64,000 nt of DNA from Psychrosphaera aestuarii (GTDB taxonomy: Bacteria > Pseudomonadota > Gammaproteobacteria > Enterobacterales > Alteromonadaceae): assembly GCF_017948405.1 (NCBI RefSeq), contig NZ_CP072844.1:806001-870000 (forward strand), given 5' to 3'. Below the pieces are notes generated by a model. That model searched no databases. It had not been told where the DNA came from and was given only the letters and a program-made list of their open reading frames with translations. The position numbers were made by a program, and so were the translations under genes. Of this stretch, positions 29,443 to 39,035 are shown piece by piece (position 1 is the stretch's first letter; every line of letters begins with the position of its first letter).

Positions 29443-30345
29443 TTAGAATTTTTGTTCTAAACCAAGGCCTAAATAAGTTTCGTCTTCAGCCATATCAAAG
29501 TTAAATGTGGTGTAAAATGCAAAAACTTTTGAATTTTTTGCAAGCTTTCTGTCTACACCAAAGGTAAAGCCATTGTCATCTTCCAACGTTTGAAACTGAC
29601 CTTTTAAATTATATTTACCAAGCTTATATTGTGCATTTACTAAGTAACCAGACTTATCTTCACCGGTCGCCACATTTTCTTGTGTTTGAAACATTGCTCC
29701 GACAATAACGTCGCTTACTTTAGTTGCGAATGTAATACGAGTAGCGTCATAACCTTTCACTTCGTTGTCCATAGCAACAGCCGCATAAAACTTGCCTTTC
29801 TTCAAAGCAGAATCACCGTATGCTAGTGATAATGAAGTCGAAGAGTCATCGTTAGCTTCGTCTAGGATATAACTTACACCAACTTGAAAGTTGTTAAACT
29901 TTGGTGATTTATAAGTGATTGAATCGTTCATACGATTCTCGCCTTTCCACAAGCTTTTTATATCGCCTTCAAGGTCAGAAAAGATATCGAATTTACCTTG
30001 TGACTGTTTTAATACGGTATCGTTACGGCCGACTAATAACTCACCAAATGCACCTCGGATACCAATATATTGGCTACGAGACGTTAGGTTTAGTTCTTTT
30101 GACTCATCAGAAACGTCTACTTGTACTTCATATTGGTAAACCATTTCCAGGCCGCCATCGAGTTTTTGCGATCCTTTTATGCCAATGCGTGATGCGTTGC
30201 TTTTTATTTCAGTTGTTGACTCTGTTCCGTCATCTGACGATTGCACAGTTAAATTAGCTTTGCCGTAAACGACAGGGTCTGCTAAAACAGCGGCAGGCAT
30301 TGAAGCTAAAATTGAAGTGGCAACCAACGTCTTAAACATTTTCAT
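29443..30345 (-). CDS. Small gram-negative porin, probably phosphate-regulated
   Basis: The 300-residue protein has a signal peptide (about residues 1-22, ending AVLA) and the general bacterial porin pattern: PVVYGKANLTVQ first strand, SRIGIKGSQKLDGGLEMVYQYE, the strand-turn block FGELLVGRNDTVLKQSQGKFDIF (split at residues about 95-117), and a C-terminal strand TYLGLGLEQKF ending in Phe. It acts as an outer-membrane channel. Three tandem 11-bp PhoB-like repeats lie 68 bp upstream of the start, so a phosphate-starvation porin (PhoE/OprP-like role) is likely by inference. Confidence 0.88.
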   Translation of the reverse strand: MKMFKTLVATSILASMPAAVLADPVVYGKANLTVQSSDDGTESTTEIKSNASRIGIKGSQKLDGGLEMVYQYEVQVDVSDESKELNLTSRSQYIGIRGAFGELLVGRNDTVLKQSQGKFDIFSDLEGDIKSLWKGENRMNDSITYKSPKFNNFQVGVSYILDEANDDSSTSLSLAYGDSALKKGKFYAAVAMDNEVKGYDATRITFATKVSDVIVGAMFQTQENVATGEDKSGYLVNAQYKLGKYNLKGQFQTLEDDNGFTFGVDRKLAKNSKVFAFYTTFNFDMAEDETYLGLGLEQKF

Positions 30346-30412
30346 ATGAACACCTGTAAACGAAATTTAAATTAAACATAAGCCAAACTGACCTGGCTCG
30401 AATGCGCATCAT

Positions 30413-30445
30413 TAAACAACAGAAATGTTACAGAAATATTTCAGA
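30413..30445 (-). promoter_or_regulatory. Three tandem 11-bp PhoB-like repeats upstream of the small porin
   Basis: Reading the reverse strand, TCTGAAATATT, TCTGTAACATT and TCTGTTGTTTA follow each other with no gap. PhoB binds direct 11-bp repeats with a CTGTCA-type head. The repeats are weaker than the pstS box but have the exact periodicity, and the distance to the start (68 bp) is close to that of the pstS site. Confidence 0.55.
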
Positions 30446-30614
30446 CTTGTTTAATTATGACAATTTTTTAACAATTTTGTTAATTGTAGTAATAAAAGTC
30501 TAAAACTCTATAAAAGAGTTAACAGTAAACGCATAAAGTATAGTTAATATAATTTAGTTCACTTTTGAATAAATCTATTTAAAATAAGAAAAAATCGTAC
30601 TAGTGGGTAGTCAA

Positions 30615-31538
30615 ATGTCGAGAGAACAGTGGGGCATATGCAGTGAAGCAAATTTGCATGGTTTGCACTTGTTTTTTAATACCCATGAAGGATATGAGCC
30701 GGCAATAAGAGAGGCATTGAGCCAACTGCCTGCGTTATTCGATGAGATCAATGAGCAGTTTTCCGAAGCTATGTTTAGCGGTGTGGTTGCTATAGGTGCC
30801 AACTTTTGGTCGGAACTATATCCAGACAGTAAACCGGCCAATTTAAAACCATTCCCCTCTATGCACCATGAAGATCGACATATGCCTGCCGTGCCAGTCG
30901 ATTTATTTTTTCAACTTCGCTCCGATAGACATGACGTTAATTATATCGCTAGCCGACGGCTACTTAATCTATTTGGTGAAATGGTTGAGTTAATAGAACA
31001 GGTTCCCTGCTTTAGATATTTGGATGGTAGAGATTTAACAGGTTTTATAAAAGGCACTGCAAATCCCAAAGGTCGTTTAAGGCGCAAAATTGCATTAATA
31101 GATGAGCCGGGTCCATTTAATAACGGTAGCTACGTGCATATTCAGCGTTATAGGCATAATATTAACAGATGGCAAGGTATCCCTACTGAAGAGCAGGAGC
31201 TCATAATTGGTCGCTATAAAAAGGATAATTCAAGAGTAAGCCAAGACGAACTACCTGAGACCGCACATGCGTTTCGGGCTCGATGTTTTGATTCTAATGG
31301 CGAGCCTATTCAGCTACTAAGACAAAGTATGCCTTATGGTAACCTTACGACGCAGGGGCTTCTATTTGTTTCGTATTGTGCTAATGCTGATAGCTTTGAA
31401 AAAATATTAGCAAATATGGTGTTTGGTAGCGATGCCGGAAACTATGATCATTTACTGAATTACACAACTGCAGAAACGGGCGCAGCCTTTTTCGCACCAT
31501 CTATTGATTACTTGCTAAATCAAGGTAATGTTAATTAA
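30615..31538 (+). CDS. DyP-type peroxidase family protein with altered catalytic motif
   Basis: The protein of 307 residues (ATG at 30615; a GTG at 30603 would add 4) belongs to the YfeX/DyP peroxidase family. Conserved blocks are PVDLFFQLRSDRHD, FRYLDGRDLTGF...GTANP, HIQRYRHNINRW (probable proximal heme His in RYRHN), IIGRYK (distal Arg), LRQSMPYGN and the C-terminal TGAAFFAPSIDYLL. The catalytic GXXDG motif reads GFIKG: the distal Asp is Lys at 31050-31052. The heme pocket otherwise looks intact, so activity may be changed. No signal peptide, so it is cytoplasmic. Confidence 0.9.
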   Translation: MSREQWGICSEANLHGLHLFFNTHEGYEPAIREALSQLPALFDEINEQFSEAMFSGVVAIGANFWSELYPDSKPANLKPFPSMHHEDRHMPAVPVDLFFQLRSDRHDVNYIASRRLLNLFGEMVELIEQVPCFRYLDGRDLTGFIKGTANPKGRLRRKIALIDEPGPFNNGSYVHIQRYRHNINRWQGIPTEEQELIIGRYKKDNSRVSQDELPETAHAFRARCFDSNGEPIQLLRQSMPYGNLTTQGLLFVSYCANADSFEKILANMVFGSDAGNYDHLLNYTTAETGAAFFAPSIDYLLNQGNVN

Positions 31539-31584
31539 TCAATTATCCTCTCTATCTTTTTAACCGCTGTAAAAGGAATTTATT

Positions 31585-32520
31585 ATGAATGAAATACTTA
31601 GCTCAATGATCTCGTTTGAGTTTGCACTTCTAATTTTAGTTGTCGTGTTACTGAAATCGTCTATTAAGTTTGTTCCTCAAAATCGAGCATATGTTATTGA
31701 GCGATTTGGTAAATTTAATAAATCTATTGAGGCTGGCTTAAACTTTATTGTGCCTTTTGTTGATGTTGTTGCTTATGACCGCTCTTTAAAAGAACAAGCC
31801 GTTGACGTACCAGGTCAATCTGCGATTACGCGAGACAATATTTCATTAATTGTTGATGGTGTATTGTACTTTCGAGTTTTAGACCCTTATAAAGCATCTT
31901 ATGGTGTTGACGATTATGTATTTGCCGTTATTCAACTATCTCAAACGACGATGCGTAGTGAAATCGGTAAAATGGAACTAGACAAGACATTCGAAGAGCG
32001 TGATTCGTTAAATACCAATATTGTCGCAGCAATAAATGAAGCGGCTGGTCCATGGGGCGTTCAGGTTTTACGTTATGAGATTAAAGACATCATTCCACCG
32101 CAATCTGTAATGGAAGCGATGGAGCGCCAAATGAAAGCTGAGCGTGAAAAACGAGCTCAAGTCTTAGAGTCAGAGGGTGATCGTCAAGCTGCAATTAATG
32201 TAGCGGAAGGTCAAAAGCAAGCGCAAGTACTTGCTGCAGAAGCTGAAAAATTAGAGCAAATATTAAAGGCAGAAGGTGAAGCGAAAGCGATTATGCAAGT
32301 TGCGGTAGCAAAAGCGGAAGCTTTAGAAACAATTGGTAACGTTGCCAAGACCGAGCAGGGTCAGAAAGCGATTCAGCTAGACCTAGCAACAAAAGCAATT
32401 AGTGCTAAACAGGCTATTGCGAAGGAATCGTCGGTTGTTCTTCTTCCAGATAACGCCACTGACGCGAGTAGCATGGTTGCGCAGGCTATGAGTATTATTG
32501 GCACCATGAATAAAAGCTAA
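31585..32520 (+). CDS. qmcA: SPFH/stomatin-family membrane protein QmcA
   Basis: Slipin/stomatin-type protein of 311 residues. One N-terminal membrane helix (about residues 8-24) is followed by the SPFH/band-7 domain (FVPQNRAYVIERFGKFNKSIEAGLNF, split over about 30-55) and a long alanine-rich coiled coil (MERQMKAEREKRAQVLESEG, about 180-260). It forms large membrane-bound rings and is paired with nfeD, as YbbK with YbbJ in E. coli. The ribosome-binding site AAGGAA is well placed. Confidence 0.93.
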   Translation: MNEILSSMISFEFALLILVVVLLKSSIKFVPQNRAYVIERFGKFNKSIEAGLNFIVPFVDVVAYDRSLKEQAVDVPGQSAITRDNISLIVDGVLYFRVLDPYKASYGVDDYVFAVIQLSQTTMRSEIGKMELDKTFEERDSLNTNIVAAINEAAGPWGVQVLRYEIKDIIPPQSVMEAMERQMKAEREKRAQVLESEGDRQAAINVAEGQKQAQVLAAEAEKLEQILKAEGEAKAIMQVAVAKAEALETIGNVAKTEQGQKAIQLDLATKAISAKQAIAKESSVVLLPDNATDASSMVAQAMSIIGTMNKS

Positions 32521-32531
32521 AGGAGACTGTG

Positions 32532-32990
32532 ATGTCATTTTTTGAAAATACAGCTCAAATGTTAATGGCTGCGGGTGTTTTACTTGCTGTTATCGATATT
32601 GTTTTTTTAGGTTTTGCGACCTTTTTCCTAACTTTAATTGGATTGGCAACGCTAACAACAGGAGTGTTATTACAGTTCGGTATTATCAGTGATACATGGA
32701 CAGTTATTTCGTTATGCATTGCGGTTTTGTCAGGGGTTTATAGTGCCATATTATGGAAGCCGCTATCTAATCTACAGAAAACGGAACCTGCGCATAATGT
32801 GCACTCTGATTTGTTTGGACACCAGTTTAGGTTAGAGACGGCTGTGTCGCCAACTCAGCCTGGCAGTTATCAATATTCAGGTATAACGTGGAAAATAGAA
32901 AGTGATGAACCGCTTTTAGCGGGTGATAAAGTTGAAGTAACCGACATACAAGTGGGTCTTATGACGGTCAAATCAGTTTCGAATAAATAG
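32532..32990 (+). CDS. NfeD-family membrane protein (YbbJ-like)
   Basis: The 152-residue protein has three or four membrane helices (about residues 10-80) and a C-terminal OB-fold NfeD domain (about 95-150: YQYSGITWKIESDEPLLAGDKVEVTD). NfeD proteins are genomic and functional partners of SPFH proteins and here follow qmcA by 11 bp. ATG at 32532 is chosen over GTG at 32529 because the AGGAG element is better spaced. Confidence 0.92.
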   Translation: MSFFENTAQMLMAAGVLLAVIDIVFLGFATFFLTLIGLATLTTGVLLQFGIISDTWTVISLCIAVLSGVYSAILWKPLSNLQKTEPAHNVHSDLFGHQFRLETAVSPTQPGSYQYSGITWKIESDEPLLAGDKVEVTDIQVGLMTVKSVSNK

Positions 32991-33010
32991 TCATTAATGT
33001 AGAGGTTGAG

Positions 33011-33475
33011 TTACACGGTTTCAAATAATGTTTTTACGTTATTAAGAGTGTGCTCAATCTCACTTACTTTTAACGGCGCTATAAAAATAGTGTCATCACC
33101 AGCAATAGTCCCCAATACACCTTCTGCTTTACCGACAGAATCTAATAATCGAGCAATTAGCTGAGCAGCCCCAGGACTAGTTTTGATAATAACCATCGCT
33201 TCGTTGTGATTAATATCTAAAACTAACTGACGCAATGGACTTTTTGCCGTTGGCATACCAAGCTCGGCAGGTAGACAATAAACCATTTCTTGTTTGGCAT
33301 TACGGGTTCTTACTGCACCAAAGCGTGTTAGTAGCCGAGATACTTTAGATTGACTAATATTATCGAAGCCTTGGCCTTTAAGCGCATCGACGATATCTAT
33401 TTGCGATCCGAAACGTTCCTCGTTTAAAAGCTCTTTAAATGCTTTAATTAGTGCTTCTTGCTTGTTTTGCGTCAT
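33011..33475 (-). CDS. argR: Arginine repressor ArgR
   Basis: Hexameric arginine-responsive repressor of arginine biosynthesis genes. The 154 residues show the winged-helix N-domain with the recognition helix [17 protein letters not shown] and the C-terminal arginine-binding oligomerisation domain, with the acidic [10 protein letters not shown] motif. It is divergent from mdh, as in Vibrio and Alteromonadales. A possible ARG box lies upstream (autoregulation). Confidence 0.96.
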   Translation of the reverse strand: MTQNKQEALIKAFKELLNEERFGSQIDIVDALKGQGFDNISQSKVSRLLTRFGAVRTRNAKQEMVYCLPAELGMPTAKSPLRQLVLDINHNEAMVIIKTSPGAAQLIARLLDSVGKAEGVLGTIAGDDTIFIAPLKVSEIEHTLNNVKTLFETV

Positions 33476-33502
33476 TGTATTTTTTCCTTGCCAGCTACTC
33501 AG

Positions 33503-33520
33503 GCGGAATTTTAATGCATT
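33503..33520. promoter_or_regulatory. Possible ARG box in the argR-mdh intergenic region
   Basis: GGAAT-TTTA-ATGCA (33505-33518) matches the ARG box TGAAT-wwww-ATTCA with two mismatches, 28 bp upstream of argR. A second, adjacent box, usual in ArgR operators, was not convincing. Confidence 0.35.
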
Positions 33521-33620
33521 TCATCATATAATACTAATTGCGAATTGAGTTTTCGCCGAACTTTCAGTATGGTTGCGGCAAAATTTACTTCTCGATCATT
33601 GATTAAAATTGGAGATTAAT

Positions 33621-34562
33621 ATGAAAGTTGCAGTATTAGGTGCCGCTGGTGGTATCGGACAGGCTTTATCATTACTACTTAAAACTCAGTTACCTGCTGG
33701 TTCTGAATTAGCCTTATATGACGTTGCACCGGTTGTTCCAGGTGTTGCAGTTGACTTAAGCCACATCCCAACTCAAGTTAAAGTTGAAGGTTTTGGCGCT
33801 GACGATCTTGCAAAAGCGTTAACAGGTGCAGACATCGTTCTTATTCCTGCGGGCGTTCCTCGTAAGCCAGGCATGGACCGTTCAGATTTATTTAACATCA
33901 ATGCGGGCATCGTAAAAACATTAGTTGAAGGTATTGCTGACAACTGCCCAGAGGCGCTTACTGGTATTATTACAAATCCAGTTAACACAACAGTAGCAAT
34001 TGCTGCAGAAACGTTAAAAGCCAAAGGCAAATACAACCCTGCTAAATTATTTGGTGTAACGACGCTTGACGTAATCCGTGCAGAAGCATTTGTAGCTGAA
34101 GCAAAAGGACTTAACTGTGAAGACATCGTTGTTCCTGTTATCGGTGGTCACAGTGGCACAACTATCCTTCCTCTACTTTCTCAAGTAGAAGGTGTTGAGT
34201 TCTCTCAAGAAGAAATCGAGAAGCTAACTACCCGTATCCAAAATGCTGGTACAGAAGTTGTTGAAGCTAAAGCTGGTGGCGGTTCTGCTACTTTATCTAT
34301 GGGCCTTGCAGCTGCACGTTTTTGCTTAAGCCTAGTAGATGCTATTAACGGCGAAGATGATGTTTACGAATACACATATGTAGAAGTAAATAGTGAAGAT
34401 GCTCGTTTCTTTGCTCAGCCAGTATTAATTGGTAAAGATGGCGTAAAAGAAATCTTCCATTACGGTGACCTAAGTGACTTTGAAGCTAAATGTAAAGCTG
34501 AAATGATCGAAGGTTTACGTGGCGACATCACACTTGGTGAAGAGTTCGTAAACGGTAAATAA
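33621..34562 (+). CDS. mdh: Malate dehydrogenase
   Basis: NAD-dependent malate dehydrogenase of the citric acid cycle. From the ATG at 33621 (TTGGAG Shine-Dalgarno) it has 313 residues. The NAD-binding GAAGGIGQ loop is at residues 7-14, the substrate Arg loop in [12 protein letters not shown], and the catalytic His in VIGGHSGTT. It closely follows the E. coli-type enzyme. A strong terminator follows. Confidence 0.98.
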   Translation: MKVAVLGAAGGIGQALSLLLKTQLPAGSELALYDVAPVVPGVAVDLSHIPTQVKVEGFGADDLAKALTGADIVLIPAGVPRKPGMDRSDLFNINAGIVKTLVEGIADNCPEALTGIITNPVNTTVAIAAETLKAKGKYNPAKLFGVTTLDVIRAEAFVAEAKGLNCEDIVVPVIGGHSGTTILPLLSQVEGVEFSQEEIEKLTTRIQNAGTEVVEAKAGGGSATLSMGLAAARFCLSLVDAINGEDDVYEYTYVEVNSEDARFFAQPVLIGKDGVKEIFHYGDLSDFEAKCKAEMIEGLRGDITLGEEFVNGK

Positions 34563-34590
34563 TAAAAACTAACGTGGTTTTTATTTAAAA

Positions 34591-34616
34591 AAAGCACCTA
34601 AGGGTGCTTTTTTTGT
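34591..34616 (+). terminator. Terminator of mdh, overlapping the 3' end of the SdpI-like gene
   Basis: Stem AAAGCACC / GGTGCTTT with loop TAAG, followed by seven T. The right half of the stem codes the last residues and stop of the convergent minus-strand gene, so one element is both terminator and coding DNA. Confidence 0.92.
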
Positions 34617-35251
34617 TCTTCTCGCCATAACCACCATGAATAGCCGACGGGTATTAGTGCGGCAGGAACAACAACAACAGGGATCACTAATTTTAGTAGC
34701 TCGTTGTTAGCAAAAGGTGCAACAAGCATTGTGATAACACCGGCTAACATAAACAATTTACCACCTAGCCTATGTGTTTTCCGCCAAACCTCGTCACTAC
34801 TTAATGTCCAAGGCGTTCTAATGCCGATAAAAAAGTTACTTCTAGTTTTGCTCATATAATTACCAGCAACCATTAACACTAATCCTACCGATGCAAGAAT
34901 GACTTTATGCATTTCGAATTCTACCCCTAATAGCATTGCTAAATAACCGGCTTCGATAATTGCAAGTAGAGCCACCACCGACGCTATGATTGCTCGCGCT
35001 GCAGTTAATGAATGAGTAAGGTTCTCTTTTCTCGGCTCTAAATGCTTTAATACAGTTAGAACCAAAAGAGACGCTATCATCAAAACAGGAGGCATTATTA
35101 GCGCCGTGGTAGCGTTAGTCATTCGATCTACTTCACCGCTAGCGTTCCAATGAATTGGGAGTTGTAATCCCTCGGGTACCAAATTGATGGCAATAGCAGC
35201 TACTACACACGTTATAACAGTGATAAAGATGCTGAATTTAACTAAGTTCAT
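34598..35251 (-). CDS. SdpI-family membrane protein (immunity-protein homologue)
   Basis: The 217-residue protein has about six membrane helices. An N-terminal DUF1648-like part with the LQLPIHWNASGEVDR motif (about residues 29-43) is followed by the SdpI signature NYMSKTRSNFFIGIRTPWTL and a SDEVWRKTHRLGGKLF block (about 135-170). In Bacillus subtilis SdpI gives immunity to the SdpC toxin and recruits the repressor SdpR to the membrane. No toxin or processing gene is adjacent here. It overlaps the regulator gene by 4 bp. Confidence 0.85.
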   Translation of the reverse strand: MNLVKFSIFITVITCVVAAIAINLVPEGLQLPIHWNASGEVDRMTNATTALIMPPVLMIASLLVLTVLKHLEPRKENLTHSLTAARAIIASVVALLAIIEAGYLAMLLGVEFEMHKVILASVGLVLMVAGNYMSKTRSNFFIGIRTPWTLSSDEVWRKTHRLGGKLFMLAGVITMLVAPFANNELLKLVIPVVVVPAALIPVGYSWWLWREEQKKHP

Positions 35252-35532
35252 AAAGACTCCTTTTTACTTTCGTCTTTTTGTCCAAATATAGAAAATAAGC
35301 CACTCATTAATTCTTCTACCACACTGGCATTAAGAGAGTAGGTTATGGTGGTTCCCGTTTTTACTGTAATGACTAAACCCGCAGACTTTAGGACATTGAA
35401 ATGTCCTGAAAGGGTGGACTTAGCCACATCAATTTGCTCTGCAATTTCACCGGCGGTGAGATCTTTCTTCTTTAACATAGAGAGGATCTCGCGCCTTACG
35501 GGGCTAGATAGTGCTTGAAAGATATCTGCCAT
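35248..35532 (-). CDS. ArsR-family repressor, SdpR-like
   Basis: The 94-residue winged-helix protein is of the ArsR/SdpR group: FQALSSPVRREILSMLKKKD, LTAGEIAEQIDVAKSTLSGHFNVL as helix-turn-helix, and a beta wing VITVKTGTTITYSL. It lacks the metal-binding cysteines of ArsR/SmtB, which fits SdpR-like autorepressors controlled by membrane capture. Two near-identical palindromes lie directly upstream. It is coupled to the SdpI-like gene by a 4-bp overlap. Confidence 0.88.
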   Translation of the reverse strand: MADIFQALSSPVRREILSMLKKKDLTAGEIAEQIDVAKSTLSGHFNVLKSAGLVITVKTGTTITYSLNASVVEELMSGLFSIFGQKDESKKESL

Positions 35533-35552
35533 AATTTTTACCGTTTTAAACT

Positions 35553-35578
35553 GTTATTTCGTAAATTACCGAAATAAC
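35553..35578. promoter_or_regulatory. Operator palindrome 1 of the SdpR-like gene
   Basis: Arms GTTATTTCG and CGAAATAAC with an 8-bp spacer form a perfect 9-bp inverted repeat, 21 bp upstream of the repressor start. The size fits a dimeric winged-helix repressor. Confidence 0.75.
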
Positions 35579-35593
35579 ATTAATTAGACAAGT

Positions 35594-35618
35594 GTTATTT
35601 CGTTTTTTTACGAAATAA
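35594..35618. promoter_or_regulatory. Operator palindrome 2 of the SdpR-like gene
   Basis: The same TTATTTCG arm, an 8-bp T-rich spacer and CGAAATAA. Its centre is 41 bp, about four helical turns, from the first palindrome, so two repressor dimers could bind on the same DNA face. Confidence 0.75.
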
Positions 35619-35913
35619 TAAGGTTTGCGGAATAATAGGTTTGCGATGTTGAACGGTTTAATTTTTATTGAAAAAGGAGGGAGCGAAAGGTTTTAAGGGA
35701 ACTTTATCTTTAGTCGTCTTTACGTTAGGAATTTTTGCCCAAAGTATTGCTATTTCACGTTCTAAAATGCTCGTTTAAAGTCTCTAGGAGGGAATCCATT
35801 CACCCTTGAGCCCTAGGTCGTAAAACAATGTGTTTACATTGTACATTTGATAATGTGACTCACTCTGCAATTGCAACGTGATTATTAATAACGGCTTGGA
35901 TTAAACTTAAACT
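35619..35913. other. Gene-free stretch between the SdpRI pair and ispB
   Basis: No convincing gene was found. The only ATG-started frame of note (35646) has 16 codons. A perfect ACAATGT/ACATTGT stem (35825-35842, GTTT loop) and a loose CTAGG/CCCTAG pairing (about 35781-35818) are present. This may be a decayed gene or a regulatory spacer. Confidence 0.4.
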
Positions 35914-36885
35914 TTAGGCAGTTCTATTTACAGCAGTATGAGCAAGCCCAATCAGCGCCTGTTTAAATTCGTTGTCTTGGATAGCGTCTAAGGCCATTAT
36001 TGCTTTATCGGCTTCGGATTCGGCTTTCTTTGTCACATACTCAAGCGCTTTGGTTTCATGCAGAGCATTCATAATGTTATCAAAATGTTCCATGCCATTG
36101 GTATTTTCGATGGCGTCTTTAATTAAAGCAGCCTGTTCATCATTACCGTTCCACATAGCGTACAATAACGGCAGTGTCGGCTTGCCTTCAGCAAGATCAT
36201 CACCTACGTTTTTGCCCATGTCATCGGCGTCAGAACTATAGTCCATTACATCGTCAATTAGCTGAAAAGCCGTTCCTAAATGCATGCCGTAAAGTTGCAT
36301 TGCTTTTTCGATTTGCTCATCGGCACCCGCAATAATTGCGGCGAGTTGAGTTGCAGCTTCAAACAAACGGGCAGTTTTACCATAAATAACATCAAAGTAG
36401 CTTTGCTCAGATGTATCAGGATCGTTGCAGTTCATAAGCTGCAATACTTCACCTTCAGAGATAGTGTTAGTCGCATCGGCCAGGATATTCATTACGCGCA
36501 TTGATTCCAGTGTGACCATCATTTGGAACGAACGGGTATATAAAAAGTCCCCAACTAATACACTGGCCTGATTTCCAAATACTGCATTAGCCGTTTCTTT
36601 GCCACGGCGCATAGTTGATTCATCAACCACGTCATCATGCAACAGTGTTGCAGTATGAATGAACTCGATAATGGCAGCCAAGGTATGATGTTTATCGCCC
36701 TGATAACCAAGGGCTTTTGCTGCAAGTACAGTCAGCATTGGACGAATGCGTTTACCACCACTATTAACGATATACATCCCTAATTGGTTGATCAATGCGA
36801 CGTCTGATTTTAATTGCGTTCCGATACATGCATTCACGTTTTGCATGTCTTGTTCAGCCAGCTCTAGAATGTTTTTTATATTCAT
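35914..36885 (-). CDS. ispB: Octaprenyl diphosphate synthase IspB
   Basis: Trans-polyprenyl synthase that makes the ubiquinone/menaquinone side chain from FPP and IPP. The 323 residues carry the first Asp-rich motif in LLHDDVVDES and the second in FQLIDDVMDYS, both intact, and GGKRIRPML near the N-terminus. It is divergent from rplU-rpmA, the arrangement of E. coli. Confidence 0.97.
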   Translation of the reverse strand: MNIKNILELAEQDMQNVNACIGTQLKSDVALINQLGMYIVNSGGKRIRPMLTVLAAKALGYQGDKHHTLAAIIEFIHTATLLHDDVVDESTMRRGKETANAVFGNQASVLVGDFLYTRSFQMMVTLESMRVMNILADATNTISEGEVLQLMNCNDPDTSEQSYFDVIYGKTARLFEAATQLAAIIAGADEQIEKAMQLYGMHLGTAFQLIDDVMDYSSDADDMGKNVGDDLAEGKPTLPLLYAMWNGNDEQAALIKDAIENTNGMEHFDNIMNALHETKALEYVTKKAESEADKAIMALDAIQDNEFKQALIGLAHTAVNRTA

Positions 36886-37043
36886 CTACTGCAGTTTTAT
36901 AGGTTGCCTTAAATTTTGAAAACGAAGTTTACCTGACAATCAAAAAATTCCCAAAATTTTATCGTTTAAGCCCTAATTATTGAGGTTATATGGCTTGAAT
37001 AATTAGCTAATAGAAATTTTATTAAATTAAAGACAAATTACAC

Positions 37044-37072
37044 TTGCCTAATGTCTGTTAGTCATTTAGAAT
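37044..37072 (+). promoter_or_regulatory. Sigma-70 promoter of rplU-rpmA
   Basis: TTGCCT (37044-37049), a 17-bp spacer and TAGAAT (37067-37072), followed by a GC-rich discriminator (CGCGCCC) typical of ribosomal protein promoters. Confidence 0.75.
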
Positions 37073-37099
37073 TCGCGCCCTGTTTTACAGAATTAATTT

Positions 37100-37114
37100 G
37101 TGCGAAAAGCGCAC
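37100..37114 (+). other. Leader hairpin just before the rplU ribosome-binding site
   Basis: Stem GTGCG / CGCAC with loop AAAAG ends 1 nt before the CAGGAG ribosome-binding site. It could modulate translation of rplU; no known leader family was recognised. Confidence 0.5.
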
Positions 37115-37129
37115 AGGAGACGGAGTAAT

Positions 37130-37441
37130 ATGTACGCGGTATTCCAAAGTGGTGGTAAACAACACCGTGTTGCTGAAGGCCAAACCATTCGTCTAGAAAA
37201 ACTTGACGTAGAAACTGGTTCTACAGTTGAGTTTGATCAGGTGTTATTAGTTGCTAACGGTGACGATGTTAAAGTCGGTACCCCAGTAGTAGCTGGTGGA
37301 AAGGTTTCAGCTGAAGTTGTTTCTCACGGTCGTGGTGAGAAGATTAAAATCGTTAAATTTAAACGTCGTAAGCATTCACGTAAACAAGCGGGCCATCGTC
37401 AATGGTTCACTGAAGTGAAGATTACAGGCATTAACGCTTAA
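37130..37441 (+). CDS. rplU: 50S ribosomal protein L21
   Basis: Ribosomal protein L21, 103 residues from the ATG at 37130 with Shine-Dalgarno CAGGAGACGGAG. It begins [18 protein letters not shown] and contains [16 protein letters not shown]. An upstream in-frame GTG at 37100 lies in the leader hairpin and is not used. Co-transcribed with rpmA. Confidence 0.98.
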   Translation: MYAVFQSGGKQHRVAEGQTIRLEKLDVETGSTVEFDQVLLVANGDDVKVGTPVVAGGKVSAEVVSHGRGEKIKIVKFKRRKHSRKQAGHRQWFTEVKITGINA

Positions 37442-37459
37442 TTAAGAAGGTACTTAAAA

Positions 37460-37717
37460 ATGGCACATAAAAAGGCTGGTGGTAGTACTCGTAACGGTCG
37501 TGATTCAGAAAGCAAACGTTTAGGTGTTAAGCGTTTTGGTGGCGAATCTGTATTGTCTGGTAACATTATCGTTCGTCAACGTGGTACTAAGTTCCACGCT
37601 GGCTCAAACGTAAGCATGGGTCGCGATCACACGTTGTTCGCTACTTCAGACGGTAAAGTAAAATTCGACGTTAAAGGTCCTCTTAACCGTAAATACGTAA
37701 GCATCGTAGCTGAATAA
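37460..37717 (+). CDS. rpmA: 50S ribosomal protein L27
   Basis: Ribosomal protein L27, 85 residues. The N-terminus [20 protein letters not shown], which reaches the peptidyl-transferase centre, and [14 protein letters not shown] are typical. The start has the uncleaved AHKK form of gammaproteobacteria. It follows rplU and is ended by a strong terminator. Confidence 0.99.
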   Translation: MAHKKAGGSTRNGRDSESKRLGVKRFGGESVLSGNIIVRQRGTKFHAGSNVSMGRDHTLFATSDGKVKFDVKGPLNRKYVSIVAE

Positions 37718-37740
37718 GCATACGATAGTTACAAATTTGA

Positions 37741-37766
37741 AACCCCGCTATTGCGGGGTTTTTTGT
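37741..37766 (+). terminator. Rho-independent terminator after rpmA
   Basis: Stem AACCCCGC / GCGGGGTT with loop TATT, followed by a T run. Confidence 0.94.
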
Positions 37767-37848
37767 TTGTAACAAACATAGTAGTAGCAGACTGGCAGAC
37801 TTTGCAGTTCAGTCTTATAGTTACAAGTGATTTAATCCATAAAGTTAG

Positions 37849-39003
<1,155 letters not shown>

Positions 39004-39035
39004 GGGTTTATAAAACGTCAGAACCTAATTATGAT

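Noticed and set aside
35825..35842. Integron attC site or insertion-sequence end
   Set aside because: The ACAATGT/ACATTGT stem is short, and no R/L boxes, target duplications or transposase gene are nearby.
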